DNA of 64,000 nucleotides from JBOGOC01 sp050747525 (GTDB lineage Bacteria; Acidobacteriota; Polarisedimenticolia; JACPZX01; DASXTC01): assembly GCA_050747525.1 (NCBI GenBank), contig JBOGOC010000088.1:8007-72006 (forward strand), given 5' to 3'. A program made the position numbers and the translations under genes. Positions 51,326 through 60,982 of this stretch are shown in pieces; the first letter of the stretch is position 1; every line of letters begins with the position of its first letter. Under the pieces are notes generated by a model, which was not told the origin of the DNA, ran no database searches, and saw nothing but the letters and a program-made list of their open reading frames with translations.

Positions 51326-51393
51326 GAGCAATTCTCCGGCGGGTGCGTGTGCGGCGCGATCCGCTACGAATGCACCGCCGATCCCATTCGTCC
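51326..51393 (+). pseudogene. Remnant of a GFA (CENP-V fold) gene
   Basis: Directly after the YCII stop, one frame reads EEQFSGGCVCGAIRYECTAD and then breaks up into unrelated sequence that ends at a stop 51 bases on. The N-terminal zinc motif G-G-C-x-C-G-x-x-R-Y is unmistakable for the GFA family, but the rest of the domain is absent. The remaining 268 bases up to the sigma gene hold no convincing gene, only a short GC repeat near 51460-51483. Confidence 0.5.
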
Positions 51394-51661
51394 GTTCAGG
51401 AATTCGGAGGATAGCGTGGGTGCTTCGGTCTCCCGGGCTCCATGACGTCCCAAGGCTGCGCGCGCGCCTGCTCGCGCGCGCGGCCGTCGGCGTAGTGCTC
51501 GGGCACGCCCCCTTCCCCACGTGGCGCGGCGGGAAACCGGAAATTGGGACTTCATCGTGCGCGTCTTCAATCTGAACTAGGAAAGACGAACGGCCCCGGG
51601 CTTTGCTCCGGCGCGTGAGTGGACGTAGAATCCGCACCAGAGCGCGCCCGGGGGAGAGGGC

Positions 51662-52231
51662 TTGGATACCGACCTCGTAGGCTTGTTCAAGGCTGTGGAA
51701 CAGGGGGACGGCGCGGCCGGCGAGGCGCTGTTCTCCCGGCTCTATGCGGAGCTTCGCCGGGTGGCCCGCCGGGAGCTCGCGCGCTCCGGTTTTCCCATCA
51801 GCCTCGGGGCCACCACGCTGCTGCACGAGGCCTACCTGGACATGGCCGCGCGGGAAGGCCCCGCGTTCCCCGACCGCCCCCGGTTCCTGGCCTATACCGC
51901 CCGCGTGATGCGCGGGCTGATCATCGATCACGCCCGGGAGCGGAGGGCGGTCAAACGTGGCGGCGCCTTCGAGATCACGTCGCTCCCCACCGACGTCGAG
52001 GCGAACGTCGCCAACGATCGCGAGCTGGAGCGGATCGGCGAGGCGCTCGACCAGCTCGCCAAGGTCGATCGCTCCCTGGCCGAGATCGTCGATCTGAAGT
52101 TCTTCTGCGGGTTCTCCTTCGCCGAGGTGGCCGCCGTGCACGGCGTGACCGAGCGGACCGTGCAGCGGCGCTGGGAGCGCGCTCGCATCTATCTCCATCG
52201 CACCCTCCGCACCGACCTGCCCGAGTCCTGA
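51662..52231 (+). CDS. ECF sigma factor, kinase-linked type (TIGR02999-like)
   Basis: This 189-residue sigma-70 family factor has sigma region 2 (LYAELRRVARRELARSG, then TTLLHEAYLDMAAREGP, PRFLAYTARVMRGLIIDHARERRAVKRGG) and sigma region 4 (VDLKFFCGFSFAEVAAVHGVTERTVQRRWERARIYL). The RGLIIDHARER-x-x-KRGG element identifies the TIGR02999 group that is usually encoded beside Ser/Thr kinases. The start is a TTG at 51662-51664 with GGGGGAG upstream. It lies four bases before the kinase-TPR gene, so the kinase probably controls its activity. Confidence 0.85.
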   Translation: MDTDLVGLFKAVEQGDGAAGEALFSRLYAELRRVARRELARSGFPISLGATTLLHEAYLDMAAREGPAFPDRPRFLAYTARVMRGLIIDHARERRAVKRGGAFEITSLPTDVEANVANDRELERIGEALDQLAKVDRSLAEIVDLKFFCGFSFAEVAAVHGVTERTVQRRWERARIYLHRTLRTDLPES

Positions 52232-52235
52232 AGCC

Positions 52236-54926
52236 ATGTCGGCGCTGACCCCCGAGCGGTGGCAGGCGGTCACTCCGCACCTCGAGCGCGCTCTCGAGAT
52301 GGACGAGGCGGACCGTTCCACCCTCCTCACGGCGCTGCGCGAGCGGGATCCCGTCCTGGCCGAGGACCTGGAAAGCCTCCTCGAGGAGCATCGCGCGCTG
52401 TCCGCCGACGGCTTCCTGGATCAGCCGCCGCTCCCTCCGGACCACGAGGCGCGGCAGGGTCAGACCCTGGGCGCCTACACCCTGGTGTCGACCCTCGGAC
52501 GAGGAGGCATGGGGACGGTGTGGCTGGCGCGTCGCAGCGACGGGCTCTTCGAGAAGCAGGTGGCGATCAAGCTGCCGGGCGCCGCGCTGGTAGGCCGCGT
52601 GGGCAAGGAGAGGTTCCGGCGCGAGGGCCTGCTGCTCGGCCGTCTCGCCCATCCCAACATCGCGGACCTGATGGACGCGGGCGTCACCTCCGACGGGCAG
52701 CCCTACCTGGTGCTGGAGTACGTCGATGGGGAGCCGATCGACCGGTATTGCCACCGGCTCCGGCTCGACGTGCGCGCGAGGATCCGGCTCGTTCTGGACG
52801 TCGTGGCCGCGCTGGCCCATGCCCACGCGAACCTGATCGTGCACCGTGACCTGAAGCCCCCCAACGTCCTGGTGGCGTCCAATGGGCAGGTGAAGCTCCT
52901 CGATTTCGGGATTGCGAAGCTGCTGGACGACGGCCCCGGCCCGTCAATGCCGGCCCTGACCCGCGAGGGGGCCACCGCCATGACGCTCGAGTTCGCGGCT
53001 CCCGAGCAGATCACGGGCGGGCCGATCACCACCGCCACCGACATCTACAGCCTCGGGGTGCTCCTCTATCTCCTGTTAGCTGGGCGGCACCCGGCGGGGA
53101 AAGGCCCTTGGTCGACGGCCGAGCTCGTCAAGGCCATTGTCGAGACCGAGCCCTCCCGGATGTCGGAAGTGGCCCGCGAGCACGGCCACCAGCTGCGCGG
53201 CGATCTGGACACCATCGCCGGCAAGGCGCTCAAGAAGGAGCCTCGCGAGCGGTACGTCTCCATCACCGCGCTCGGGGAGGACCTGGAGCGATATCTGCGC
53301 CAGCAGCCCATCGCTGCGAGGCCGGACAGCATCGCCTATCGCGCGGCCAAGTTCGTCCGCAGGAACCGCGCGGCGGTGCTCCTCTCGATCCTGGCGGCCG
53401 GCGCGACGATCGCGGGCCTCGCGGGGACACTGATCCAGGCGCGCACCGCCAGGTCCCAGCGCGACTTCGCCCTGGGCCAGCTCGCGCGCGCCGAGGCGAT
53501 CAACGACCTGAACCGATTCCTGCTCTCCGACGCGGCGCCGTCCGGACGCCCGTTCACCGTGAACGATCTGCTGGCCGGGGCGGAACGCATCCTCGACAAG
53601 CAGCAGCAGCGGGATGCCAGTTACGTGGAGCTCCTCATCTCGGTGGGCCGCCAGTACTGGGTCCAGGACGAGGATGAGCGCGCCCGCCTGGTGCTGGAGA
53701 AGGCCTACCATGCCGCGCGCTCTCTGACGGAGGCTCCCGTCAGGGCCAGGGCTTCGTGCGCCCTGGCAAGCGCTCTGAGGCGCGGCGCGGAGCTTACGTG
53801 GGCGGAATCTCTTCTCCAGGAGGGACTGTCCGAGCTTCCCGACGAGCCCCAGTTCGCGCTCGACCGGATGTTCTGCCTTCTGCGCGGCAGCGAGGTCTCC
53901 AGGTCCGTGGGCAGGCCGCAGGAAGGCATCGAACGGGTTCGAGCCGCGCAGGCTGAACTCAGCCGCTCCCCCTTCCGTTCCGACCTGCTGGACCTGCGCC
54001 TCACGATGGCGCTCGCGGAGTCGCATCGCGAGATGAACGAGCACGTGGAGGCGACCGCCCTGTTCGAATCAGCCGCCGGCCAGCTCGAACGGCTCGGCCG
54101 CGACGAGACCCAGACCGCCGGGACCCTCTTCAACAACTGGGCCCTCGCGCTCGATGCGCTGGGCCGCTCGCTGGATGCGGAAAGAATCTTCAGGCGCGCG
54201 ATCGACATCAGCCGGGACGATCGACAAGAAGAGGCGGTCTCGCCGATGCTGCTGAACAACTACGCGCGCACCCTCTTCAACCTGGGACGGCTCGAGGAGG
54301 CCGCCGATTACGCCGAGCGCGCTCATGCGCGGGCGACGCAGGTCGGATACCAGACCGTGATCAACCAGTCGCTTCTTCTGCGGGAGAGCATCTACCGGGA
54401 GCGAGGCGACCTGCGCCGCGCCCACGAGATGCTCGCCGATGCCGAGCCGCGGTTCAGGAAGGCTCTGCCCGCCGGACACTCCGTCTTCGGAGCCATCGAG
54501 TCGGTCCGATCCCAGCACACGGCGGCCCGCGGCGACCTGGCCGAAGCATTGATCTTCGCCGACAGCGCCCTGGCCATGGTGGAAGCATCCGTGAAGGATA
54601 CGGGCGGCGGCGGGTATCTTCTGCCCGTCCTGCAACTCCGGCGAGCGGATCTCCTGGTGCGGCTGGGCCGCCCGGACGAGGCGGCCGCCCAGGCGAAGCG
54701 GACGATCGACGCCCTCGCGCCGTCCATTCCTCCCGGCTCACCGTCCAGGACCCTGGGCCAGGCCCATCTGGCGCTCGGTCGCGCGCTGACGGCGGCTGGA
54801 GACGAGCAGGCTGCGCGCGCGGCCTTCTCGGCCGCGTACGAGCTCCTGCAGGGCGCGGTGGGGCCCGCCCACCCCGACACCCTCGAGGCAGGCCGTCACG
54901 CAGGGCTCGCCGGCCCGGCCCGGTAG
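52236..54926 (+). CDS. Ser/Thr protein kinase with TPR domain, paired with the ECF sigma factor
   Basis: This 896-residue protein has a short N-terminal helical region with LESLLEEH typical of sigma-linked kinases, a kinase domain (about 80-345: GRGGMGTVW, HRDLKPPN near residue 203, LLDFGIAKLL, TLEFAAPEQ), a transmembrane helix (about 379-402) and helical repeats of TPR type through the C-terminus (AESLLQEGLSELP, FNLGRLEEAADYAERAHARA and others). It forms a two-gene unit with the upstream sigma factor. Activation of the sigma factor by phosphorylation is the known mode for such pairs; here it is inferred. Confidence 0.87.
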   Translation: MSALTPERWQAVTPHLERALEMDEADRSTLLTALRERDPVLAEDLESLLEEHRALSADGFLDQPPLPPDHEARQGQTLGAYTLVSTLGRGGMGTVWLARRSDGLFEKQVAIKLPGAALVGRVGKERFRREGLLLGRLAHPNIADLMDAGVTSDGQPYLVLEYVDGEPIDRYCHRLRLDVRARIRLVLDVVAALAHAHANLIVHRDLKPPNVLVASNGQVKLLDFGIAKLLDDGPGPSMPALTREGATAMTLEFAAPEQITGGPITTATDIYSLGVLLYLLLAGRHPAGKGPWSTAELVKAIVETEPSRMSEVAREHGHQLRGDLDTIAGKALKKEPRERYVSITALGEDLERYLRQQPIAARPDSIAYRAAKFVRRNRAAVLLSILAAGATIAGLAGTLIQARTARSQRDFALGQLARAEAINDLNRFLLSDAAPSGRPFTVNDLLAGAERILDKQQQRDASYVELLISVGRQYWVQDEDERARLVLEKAYHAARSLTEAPVRARASCALASALRRGAELTWAESLLQEGLSELPDEPQFALDRMFCLLRGSEVSRSVGRPQEGIERVRAAQAELSRSPFRSDLLDLRLTMALAESHREMNEHVEATALFESAAGQLERLGRDETQTAGTLFNNWALALDALGRSLDAERIFRRAIDISRDDRQEEAVSPMLLNNYARTLFNLGRLEEAADYAERAHARATQVGYQTVINQSLLLRESIYRERGDLRRAHEMLADAEPRFRKALPAGHSVFGAIESVRSQHTAARGDLAEALIFADSALAMVEASVKDTGGGGYLLPVLQLRRADLLVRLGRPDEAAAQAKRTIDALAPSIPPGSPSRTLGQAHLALGRALTAAGDEQAARAAFSAAYELLQGAVGPAHPDTLEAGRHAGLAGPAR

Positions 54927-55064
54927 CCCGCGAGGCTTTTTTCCACCCCCCTGTCGTCTTTCCCCCGTCGAATCCGATCTACACACACGCCGGCCGATTC
55001 CGGGCCCGGCGTTCATCAACCCTGGATCCCCCACAGGATTCGCGAAAAAAAAGGAGCTCCAACC

Positions 55065-57809
55065 ATGTCCTGGACTATCCGCACCGTGGGCGCCGTCGTG
55101 ACGGCGCTGCTCTCCATGACCGTGGCCGTTGCCGCGGGCAACGGCCCCTATTACCCGCCCGATGTCGTGGGCCAGCTCAAGGCGCTCTCCGATCGGGCCG
55201 ACGCGCTTGGGTTCCGCATGAACGGAGCGCCGGACCCGACCCACTGCTACCACCTGCAGGGGATCGCCCGGACCTCCGGACCCGGAACCCCCTATTTCTT
55301 CATCTCACAGAGCGGCAACGACCCGGGAGGGATCTCGGCGCTCGTCTGCCTCCAGTGGTGCACCTACGCCCCGTGCACGCTGATCGGCGACGGGCCGGGC
55401 CACATCTACGTCGTGAAGATGGGATCCCGCGACACGGACGGCGAGCGGCTGCGCTCCAACAGGATCGTGGCCGGGGAATCCTCCACCGCGGACAGCGCTC
55501 CCGATCCGCTGGACGGCGTCATCATGACCATCACGCTCGACGGAACGAACGGCTGGCCCGCCTTCGGCCATCCCGGCGGCATGGCCGTGATCGGCGACGT
55601 GCTGGCCGTGGCGCTCGAGCATCCCTACAGCCCCGACGACATCGCCAACGACATCAACCGCATTCTGTTCATCGACATCAGCAACCCGGAGAATCCGACT
55701 CCTATCACCAGCCACCCGATCCCCCTGGCCGACGGCGAGGGGGTCGGGAACATCGCGGTGACGCCGATGCCTGACGGACGGTACCTGATGTTCACGACCG
55801 GAAAGGACAACCAGAAGATCAAGCTGTTCGAGTCGGACGGCACGAACCTGAAGAGCCCCACCCTCACCTGGCAGCAGAAGTACGTCTGGAAGCCCGGCGA
55901 CGAGCCGGTCTCGCCGGCCTGCTGGTCGATCGGGCCCTTCTCTTGGGGCTGGCCCGATGGAAGCTGGTACGACTACGCCCACCAGTCCCACACCTTCGTG
56001 CGGGAGGGCGGGCCGGACGGCCAGCTCTACCTGATCGGCGCCCGCAACTCGAACGCGGCCCCCCTGCTGGGCGACGACATTCTCGACCTGTACACGTTCG
56101 ACTGGGACGGGAGCACGCTGTCGGTCGGCTGCGCCGCCCAGAAGCACGTCCACGCGCACCCCAGCGCCGACGGGGCCCTGATTTTCCACAACAAGCTCGC
56201 GGACTTCGCGGCCGGCAGCGGCGTGTACGTGTCTCCCTCCGGCGAGCTGATCCTGTACGCCACCGAGCACGACAACGACGGACCCTCCGGATCGATCAAG
56301 ACGGGCGAGTGGCGCCACCGCGACATGGTCCGTCCGTACAGCCCCACGCTCGATCCGTCCGTGAAGGCGGGCGGCCCCTACCAGGTGCCGGAGGGAGGGA
56401 CCGGAAACCTCACGGCCACACCCGCCCTGCCGGCCACCAAGGCATGGGTCGAGCTCTGGGCCGACGATGACTACGACGATCGCTACGTCGTCATCGACTA
56501 CCTGGATCGATATCAGGACGACTTCCACAACTTCGAGAAGCTGGATGATGCGGCGTTCAATCCCCTGGCGGACGGCTTCGGCGATCAGGCCACCGCCGCC
56601 CGCTGGATGGCGCCCCCGTCGTGCCTGATGCACCTCAACCGCGACGACATCTCGTTCGCCAATCCTCCTCTGCCGTTCGACAAGCGCGCGTCGATCGGTG
56701 GCCTCGGGGAGACGCAGGCCAAGTCCGATCTGCACGACCTGTATGACGACGCGGGCGACGGGGACATGAACGACTCCATCTCGTCGGTCGAGTTCCAGCC
56801 CGGCTGCGACGCCTACTACGATCCTGCGACCCTGCAGGTGGCGTGGGACATGAACGACGACCTGGTGTTCGAGACGCCGGGCAAGACCGCCGCCTTCTCG
56901 GCCGCGCTGCTGGACGGGCCCACCCCGGCTTCCGCGACGGCCCAAGTGCGGCATCCTGCCGACGGCCGCGTATCGACCTCGCCGGCCGCCATCCAGGTGT
57001 TCAACGTCGCGCCCGTCCTGGGATCGTTCTCCGTCAAGGACGGAGCGGGGCGTGAGGTCTCCGGATCGGCCGTGCCGACTCTGGTCGGCCTTCCGCTCAC
57101 CGTGACGGCGACCTTCACCGACCCCGGCGTGGCCGACACACAGACGGGATCGGTGTTCTGGTACGACGGCACCATCTCCCAGCACGCGGACCTCGACGCC
57201 TTCACCGGGGCCACCGGCGGCGTGACCGGCAGCGTGCTCGAGAAGCACGTCTACGAGACCCCGGGGGAGCAGCTCATCAACCTCCAGATCCTGGATGACG
57301 ACGGGGGCCTGCTGAGCCCGACCACGACCGTGAAGATCCTGGACGCGCGCGGCGCCATCCAGGAGGTGATCGGCCAGATCGACGTCCTCCTGTCGGGTTC
57401 GACGGGGGCCACTCGAGGCGCATGGCAGGCGGTTCGGGATCTGCTGGATGGCAACCATCTGGGCGACCCGTCGAACGGCGCGATCGACAAGCTCGACGCG
57501 GACGACCTGGAGACCGCGGTGCTCCGTGTGATCCAGGCGATCGAGGCCCTGCGCAACGCGACCCTGGTGACCGGTGTGGACACCACCGACATGAAGGCGA
57601 TGCTCGCGCTGTCGGCCTGGTCGATCGCCGTCGAGGCTCAGAAGGACGCCATCGCGGCGACCGCTCCGCCCTCGCCGGGTGAGGCCAAGGCCCTCGGGCG
57701 CATCCAGTCGTCGATCACGGCCGGCGCGACCAGCCTGGCCGCGAACAACCCGTCCAGCGCGGCGCAGAAGTTCCACGACGCCGTGAAGCTGGCCGTCTCG
57801 CTGCTGTAG
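55065..57809 (+). CDS. Large secreted protein with propeller-like and PKD-like domains
   Basis: This 914-residue protein has a signal peptide (AVVTALLSMTVAVAAG), a long N-terminal region (about 30-430) with spaced beta segments such as GHIYVVKMGS, GGMAVIGDVLAVALEHP, ILFIDISNPENPTPITSHP and QLYLIGARNSNAA that resemble a beta-propeller, a middle domain (about 435-600, rich in Asp/Tyr, VELWADDDYDDRYVVIDY and DAGDGDMNDSISSVEF), and two Ig/PKD-like repeats (about 600-765). The last 145 residues are helical. I do not recognise an enzyme. It stands alone after the kinase gene (138-base gap, with a weak hairpin and T run just after the kinase stop) and is closed by a strong terminator. Confidence 0.68.
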   Translation: MSWTIRTVGAVVTALLSMTVAVAAGNGPYYPPDVVGQLKALSDRADALGFRMNGAPDPTHCYHLQGIARTSGPGTPYFFISQSGNDPGGISALVCLQWCTYAPCTLIGDGPGHIYVVKMGSRDTDGERLRSNRIVAGESSTADSAPDPLDGVIMTITLDGTNGWPAFGHPGGMAVIGDVLAVALEHPYSPDDIANDINRILFIDISNPENPTPITSHPIPLADGEGVGNIAVTPMPDGRYLMFTTGKDNQKIKLFESDGTNLKSPTLTWQQKYVWKPGDEPVSPACWSIGPFSWGWPDGSWYDYAHQSHTFVREGGPDGQLYLIGARNSNAAPLLGDDILDLYTFDWDGSTLSVGCAAQKHVHAHPSADGALIFHNKLADFAAGSGVYVSPSGELILYATEHDNDGPSGSIKTGEWRHRDMVRPYSPTLDPSVKAGGPYQVPEGGTGNLTATPALPATKAWVELWADDDYDDRYVVIDYLDRYQDDFHNFEKLDDAAFNPLADGFGDQATAARWMAPPSCLMHLNRDDISFANPPLPFDKRASIGGLGETQAKSDLHDLYDDAGDGDMNDSISSVEFQPGCDAYYDPATLQVAWDMNDDLVFETPGKTAAFSAALLDGPTPASATAQVRHPADGRVSTSPAAIQVFNVAPVLGSFSVKDGAGREVSGSAVPTLVGLPLTVTATFTDPGVADTQTGSVFWYDGTISQHADLDAFTGATGGVTGSVLEKHVYETPGEQLINLQILDDDGGLLSPTTTVKILDARGAIQEVIGQIDVLLSGSTGATRGAWQAVRDLLDGNHLGDPSNGAIDKLDADDLETAVLRVIQAIEALRNATLVTGVDTTDMKAMLALSAWSIAVEAQKDAIAATAPPSPGEAKALGRIQSSITAGATSLAANNPSSAAQKFHDAVKLAVSLL

Positions 57810-57825
57810 AAGGCCCCTGCCGAAG

Positions 57826-57862
57826 GCCGGGGGGCGCTCCGACGACAGGGGCGCCCCCCGGC
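57826..57862 (+). terminator. Strong hairpin terminator
   Basis: A perfect 12-bp G+C stem (57826-57837 with 57851-57862) around a 13-base loop follows the PKD-like gene by 16 bases. It should end that transcript before the peptidase gene. Confidence 0.75.
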
Positions 57863-57907
57863 TGACGGGGACCATGATCAGGTACCATGAGGCTCCGGAG
57901 ACCCGCC

Positions 57908-59278
57908 ATGAGACATACGCTGATTGCGGCAACGGCCTTGCTGATGCTCGCCGCGGCGCCCCCCGGGCCCGCAACACCGGCCGAGAGCCGGGCGCCGCGC
58001 ATCTGGCTCGCTCCTTCGGCGGATGGATCCTGGCGCGTCCGCTACGAGCTGGGCGAGCCCGCCACGTCTCTGGGCTTCACGCGCGCGCACAGCAACTGGC
58101 GCGTGAAGCGCTGGACGCCGGTGGATGAGCTCAAGCTCCTCCATGACGGCGACGGCACCCGCGCCCAACGCGTGGACGGCGCGCCGTTCCGCGAAGCCGC
58201 CTTCGACACCCCCGCGCGTTACCAGCATGTCCCCAAGGACTATGCCCCGTTCTCGCCGTTCAGCGACGGCGGGCTGCTGATTCACACCGGCCAGTTCCAC
58301 GCCTGCGCCGCGGGGGCGCCCTGCCCAGGTGACGCCGCATGGCCCCTGAGCATCACCCCGCCCATGGGCGCCCATTCCATCGTCCAGGGGGCCGTTCACA
58401 CGGGGGCCGTCGACATCCGGAGCTCGGGATCCGGAACGAACGTCTACGTCGGCTCCGCCCGGCCCCTGGAGGCCAGCCATTTCATCGCCGTGATCGACGC
58501 AGGCCTCCCGGCCGAGGTCAAGGATGCGCTCCACAGGCTGCTCCCCCCGCTGATGGACCATTTCACCGGACTGCTCGGCCCCCTCCCCGAGAAGCCGATG
58601 CTCTTCGCCTCGCTCGATCCCCATCCGCCCAAAGGGAGCGGGTACAACAGCCAGGGCGGGACCCTTCCCAACCAGATCTTCATCCATCTGTATGGGGAGA
58701 AGTGGGCCAAAGGGGCCGGCGAGCAGGTCGGTGGGCGCCTGCCCTGGTTCTTCGCGCACGAGGCGGCGCATCTCTTCCAGTCGGCCGGCGTGGCGGACGA
58801 CTACACCATGGAGCAGTCCTGGATCCACGAAGGGGGGGCCGATGCCTTCGCGGCGCTGACCATCGCGAAGCTGGGCGGTGCGTCGGACGAGTACGTCAAC
58901 GGGCGGATCAAAAGGGCGCTCGACGAGTGCGGATCCGGCCTGAAGACGCTCGACGGCAAGCCGCTCAACGCCTCAGGGGAAACCGGGGCATTCGAGAACT
59001 ACTACGCCTGCGGCCTCCTGATGCAGCTGGCGATCGACGCCGAGCTGCGGCGAGCGAGCGAAGGCAAGCAGGACCTCTTCGACCTCTGGTCAGCCTACCT
59101 CGGCCGGCTGCGCGCCGGCGCGCCCACCAACCAGGACACGTTCCTCGGCGTCGCCGGCGAGATGGGCGCGCGCGGGGCCGCCGCCTTCGCGCGCGCGCTG
59201 GCGACCGTGCCCCAGCGCGACCCCAAGGCTTTCATCCGCAGCGAGCTTGCGAAGGCGGGGCTTGCGCTCGCGGACTGA
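57908..59278 (+). CDS. Secreted gluzincin-type metallopeptidase
   Basis: The 456-residue protein has a signal peptide (TLIAATALLMLAAAPPGPATPA). Its zinc site is H284-E-A-A-H288 in WFFAHEAAHLFQ, with the third ligand probably E308 in SWIHEGGADAFA, the gluzincin arrangement of M1-like enzymes. Preceding regions are beta-rich (about 30-170). The ATG at 57908 has a GGAG site and gives the signal peptide directly. Substrate unknown. It stands between a terminator and a convergent DUF4097 gene. Confidence 0.75.
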   Translation: MRHTLIAATALLMLAAAPPGPATPAESRAPRIWLAPSADGSWRVRYELGEPATSLGFTRAHSNWRVKRWTPVDELKLLHDGDGTRAQRVDGAPFREAAFDTPARYQHVPKDYAPFSPFSDGGLLIHTGQFHACAAGAPCPGDAAWPLSITPPMGAHSIVQGAVHTGAVDIRSSGSGTNVYVGSARPLEASHFIAVIDAGLPAEVKDALHRLLPPLMDHFTGLLGPLPEKPMLFASLDPHPPKGSGYNSQGGTLPNQIFIHLYGEKWAKGAGEQVGGRLPWFFAHEAAHLFQSAGVADDYTMEQSWIHEGGADAFAALTIAKLGGASDEYVNGRIKRALDECGSGLKTLDGKPLNASGETGAFENYYACGLLMQLAIDAELRRASEGKQDLFDLWSAYLGRLRAGAPTNQDTFLGVAGEMGARGAAAFARALATVPQRDPKAFIRSELAKAGLALAD

Positions 59279-59280
59279 CG

Positions 59281-60102
59281 TCAGCGCCGGCGCTTGCGGA
59301 TGAAGATGTCGCCGTTCCAGGTCTTGAAGTGCATTTCCGCCCCGCCCCCTTCGATGCGGGCGCGCACGTCCTGATCGAGCTGGACACGGAACTTCTTCCC
59401 CTCGCGCTCGCTCTTCGTCTGGCTCTCGACGGGGACCAGGTCGAACTCGAAGTCGGTGTAGATCTTGCCCTGGCCCACGCTGATGCGCAGGTCGGCCTTG
59501 AGATCCCCGGGGAAGGTGACGTCCACGTCGCCGTTGAACGTCACGAACGACATCGACTTGCCGGCCTGGATGGAGGTGAAGGACACCTTGATCTCGCCGT
59601 TGGTGGAGTGCGCCACGATCGAGCCGGCGATGTCGGTGGCGGTGATCGATCCGTTGGTGTTCTGGAGCTCCAGCTCCCCCTCCACTCCGCGTACGACCAG
59701 GTCGCCTCCGTTCACCGTGGACGCCTCCACCGAGGTCCGTCGCGGCACCTTCACCACGAGCTTGCCGACATTGCTGGTGAAGTCGCTCGAGATGCTCACC
59801 TCGTTGTCCTCCTCCTCGACGGTGATGCCGAGGCTCCGGTTGGGGATCACGCGCATGCCACCGTTGCGCTGCGGGGATTCCTCCTCCTCATCCGGATAGA
59901 CTTCGATCAGGATCTGCTTCCCGTCGTACGCTTCCAGAACCATGCCCCCCGTGAAGAGCGAGGCGTGCACTTTGACCGGACGGGCCGGGTCGGTGATCGG
60001 CACGGTCAGCCGGTGCACCTTCTCGGCCTCCTGGGCCGCGTCGAGGGCTGTGCCGGGAAGCAGAACGATGAAAATGAGGAAGCATCGGGCGAGACGGATC
60101 AT
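59281..60102 (-). CDS. DUF4097-family beta-helix-like exported protein 2
   Basis: This 273-residue protein has a signal peptide (LARCFLIFIVLLPGTALDA) and the DUF4097 repeat pattern of alternating short strands: VEASTVNGGDLVVRGVEGELELQNTNG, IVAHSTNGEIKVSF, FVTFNGDVDVTFP and MHFKTWNGDIFIRKR. The family forms left-handed beta-rolls of unknown function, often under envelope-stress sigma factors. I took the ATG at 60102, which has an AGGA site; an ATG at 60135 would add eleven residues. It follows the paralogous gene by 37 bases. Confidence 0.78.
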   Translation of the reverse strand: MIRLARCFLIFIVLLPGTALDAAQEAEKVHRLTVPITDPARPVKVHASLFTGGMVLEAYDGKQILIEVYPDEEEESPQRNGGMRVIPNRSLGITVEEEDNEVSISSDFTSNVGKLVVKVPRRTSVEASTVNGGDLVVRGVEGELELQNTNGSITATDIAGSIVAHSTNGEIKVSFTSIQAGKSMSFVTFNGDVDVTFPGDLKADLRISVGQGKIYTDFEFDLVPVESQTKSEREGKKFRVQLDQDVRARIEGGGAEMHFKTWNGDIFIRKRRR

Positions 60103-60139
60103 CGTGGGTGTCCTCGCTGTGGCGTTGGTGTCCATGGAG

Positions 60140-60982
60140 TCAGTTCCGGTGAATGGTGATGTCGCCGTTGATGTTGTTGAAGCGGAGCTGCGGGCCGCCG
60201 CGGCCGATCCGGATCCCGGAGTCGACCTCCAGACGGTACGTGATGCCGGCGCGGCTCGATTCGCTGCGCCGGGTGACGGGCGACAGCTTGCGATACTCGA
60301 AGTCCGTGAGAATCTCGCCGTTCATCGTCTCGAAGAACAGGTCGGCCGACAGGTCGGGCCGGAAGACGACGTCGATCTCCCCGTTGACCGTCCCGAAGCT
60401 GGAGTCCTCGCGGGGGTTCTCCACGAAGACCACGTGGACCCCACTGTTGACCGTCCCCGCCGTCACCGGTCCGGCGGCCCCCTGGATCTCGACCGCCCCC
60501 TGCACACCGTGCACATCCAGCCTGCCGCGCACGTCCGAGACGGTGAGATCCCCCTCGATGGTCCCCACTTCGAGGTCGATCGACCGCGGCACCTTCAGCT
60601 CGATCTCGTAGACGACGCGGTACCTGTCCCGGCCGCGGTGAAGACCCTGGGCCCATTCGGTGCAGTCGTCCGGATCGCGGAACGGGCCGTCGGCGCAGAT
60701 CACGATGCGGTCTCCGCGACGTGAGATCTCGAGGGAGGCCTCGTCGCGCGCCCGCTGGAGCTGCTCCCGATCCTCCGCCTCGATCCGCTCGGAGACGACC
60801 ATGCGGATGTCGCTCCCTCCGTCGCCGGCCACGGTGATCGCTCCGAAGACGTTGTCGACGGTCAAACCTCGCCAGCCTTCCAGCGGGATGCTCTCGCGAA
60901 ACGTCCGCGTCTCCACGACCTCGAACGATTCCGCCCTCCAGGACGGCGACGCCAGCAGGACGAGCAGCAGCAGGACGCTCAT
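60140..60982 (-). CDS. DUF4097-family exported protein 1
   Basis: This 280-residue protein has a short signal peptide (LLLLVLLASPSWRA) and DUF4097 strands (WRGLTVDNVFGAITVAG, LEVGTIEGDLTVSDVRG, SFGTVNGEIDVVF, FETMNGEILTDF, LRFNNINGDITIHRN). It is a paralog of the next gene. Its ATG overlaps the anti-sigma stop (ATGA), placing it in the sigma-factor operon. It is probably a surface or periplasmic polymer-like protein whose level reports or buffers envelope stress; that is inference. Confidence 0.78.
   Translation of the reverse strand: MSVLLLLVLLASPSWRAESFEVVETRTFRESIPLEGWRGLTVDNVFGAITVAGDGGSDIRMVVSERIEAEDREQLQRARDEASLEISRRGDRIVICADGPFRDPDDCTEWAQGLHRGRDRYRVVYEIELKVPRSIDLEVGTIEGDLTVSDVRGRLDVHGVQGAVEIQGAAGPVTAGTVNSGVHVVFVENPREDSSFGTVNGEIDVVFRPDLSADLFFETMNGEILTDFEYRKLSPVTRRSESSRAGITYRLEVDSGIRIGRGGPQLRFNNINGDITIHRN

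Noticed and set aside
51460..51483. GC-alternating stretch as a terminator or Z-DNA site
   Set aside because: It is a simple GC repeat within decayed sequence; nothing nearby needs it.
51537..51582. Possible C-terminal gene remnant reading ETGNWDFIVRVFNLN before a stop
   Set aside because: Too short to assign and not joined to any upstream coding sequence; could be chance.
54924..54943. Small hairpin with a T run after the kinase-TPR stop as a terminator
   Set aside because: The stem is only four base pairs, too weak to list as a feature.
55305..57977. 890-codon minus-strand frame
   Set aside because: Antisense shadow of the PKD-like gene; low-complexity Arg/Val/Gly composition and no signals.
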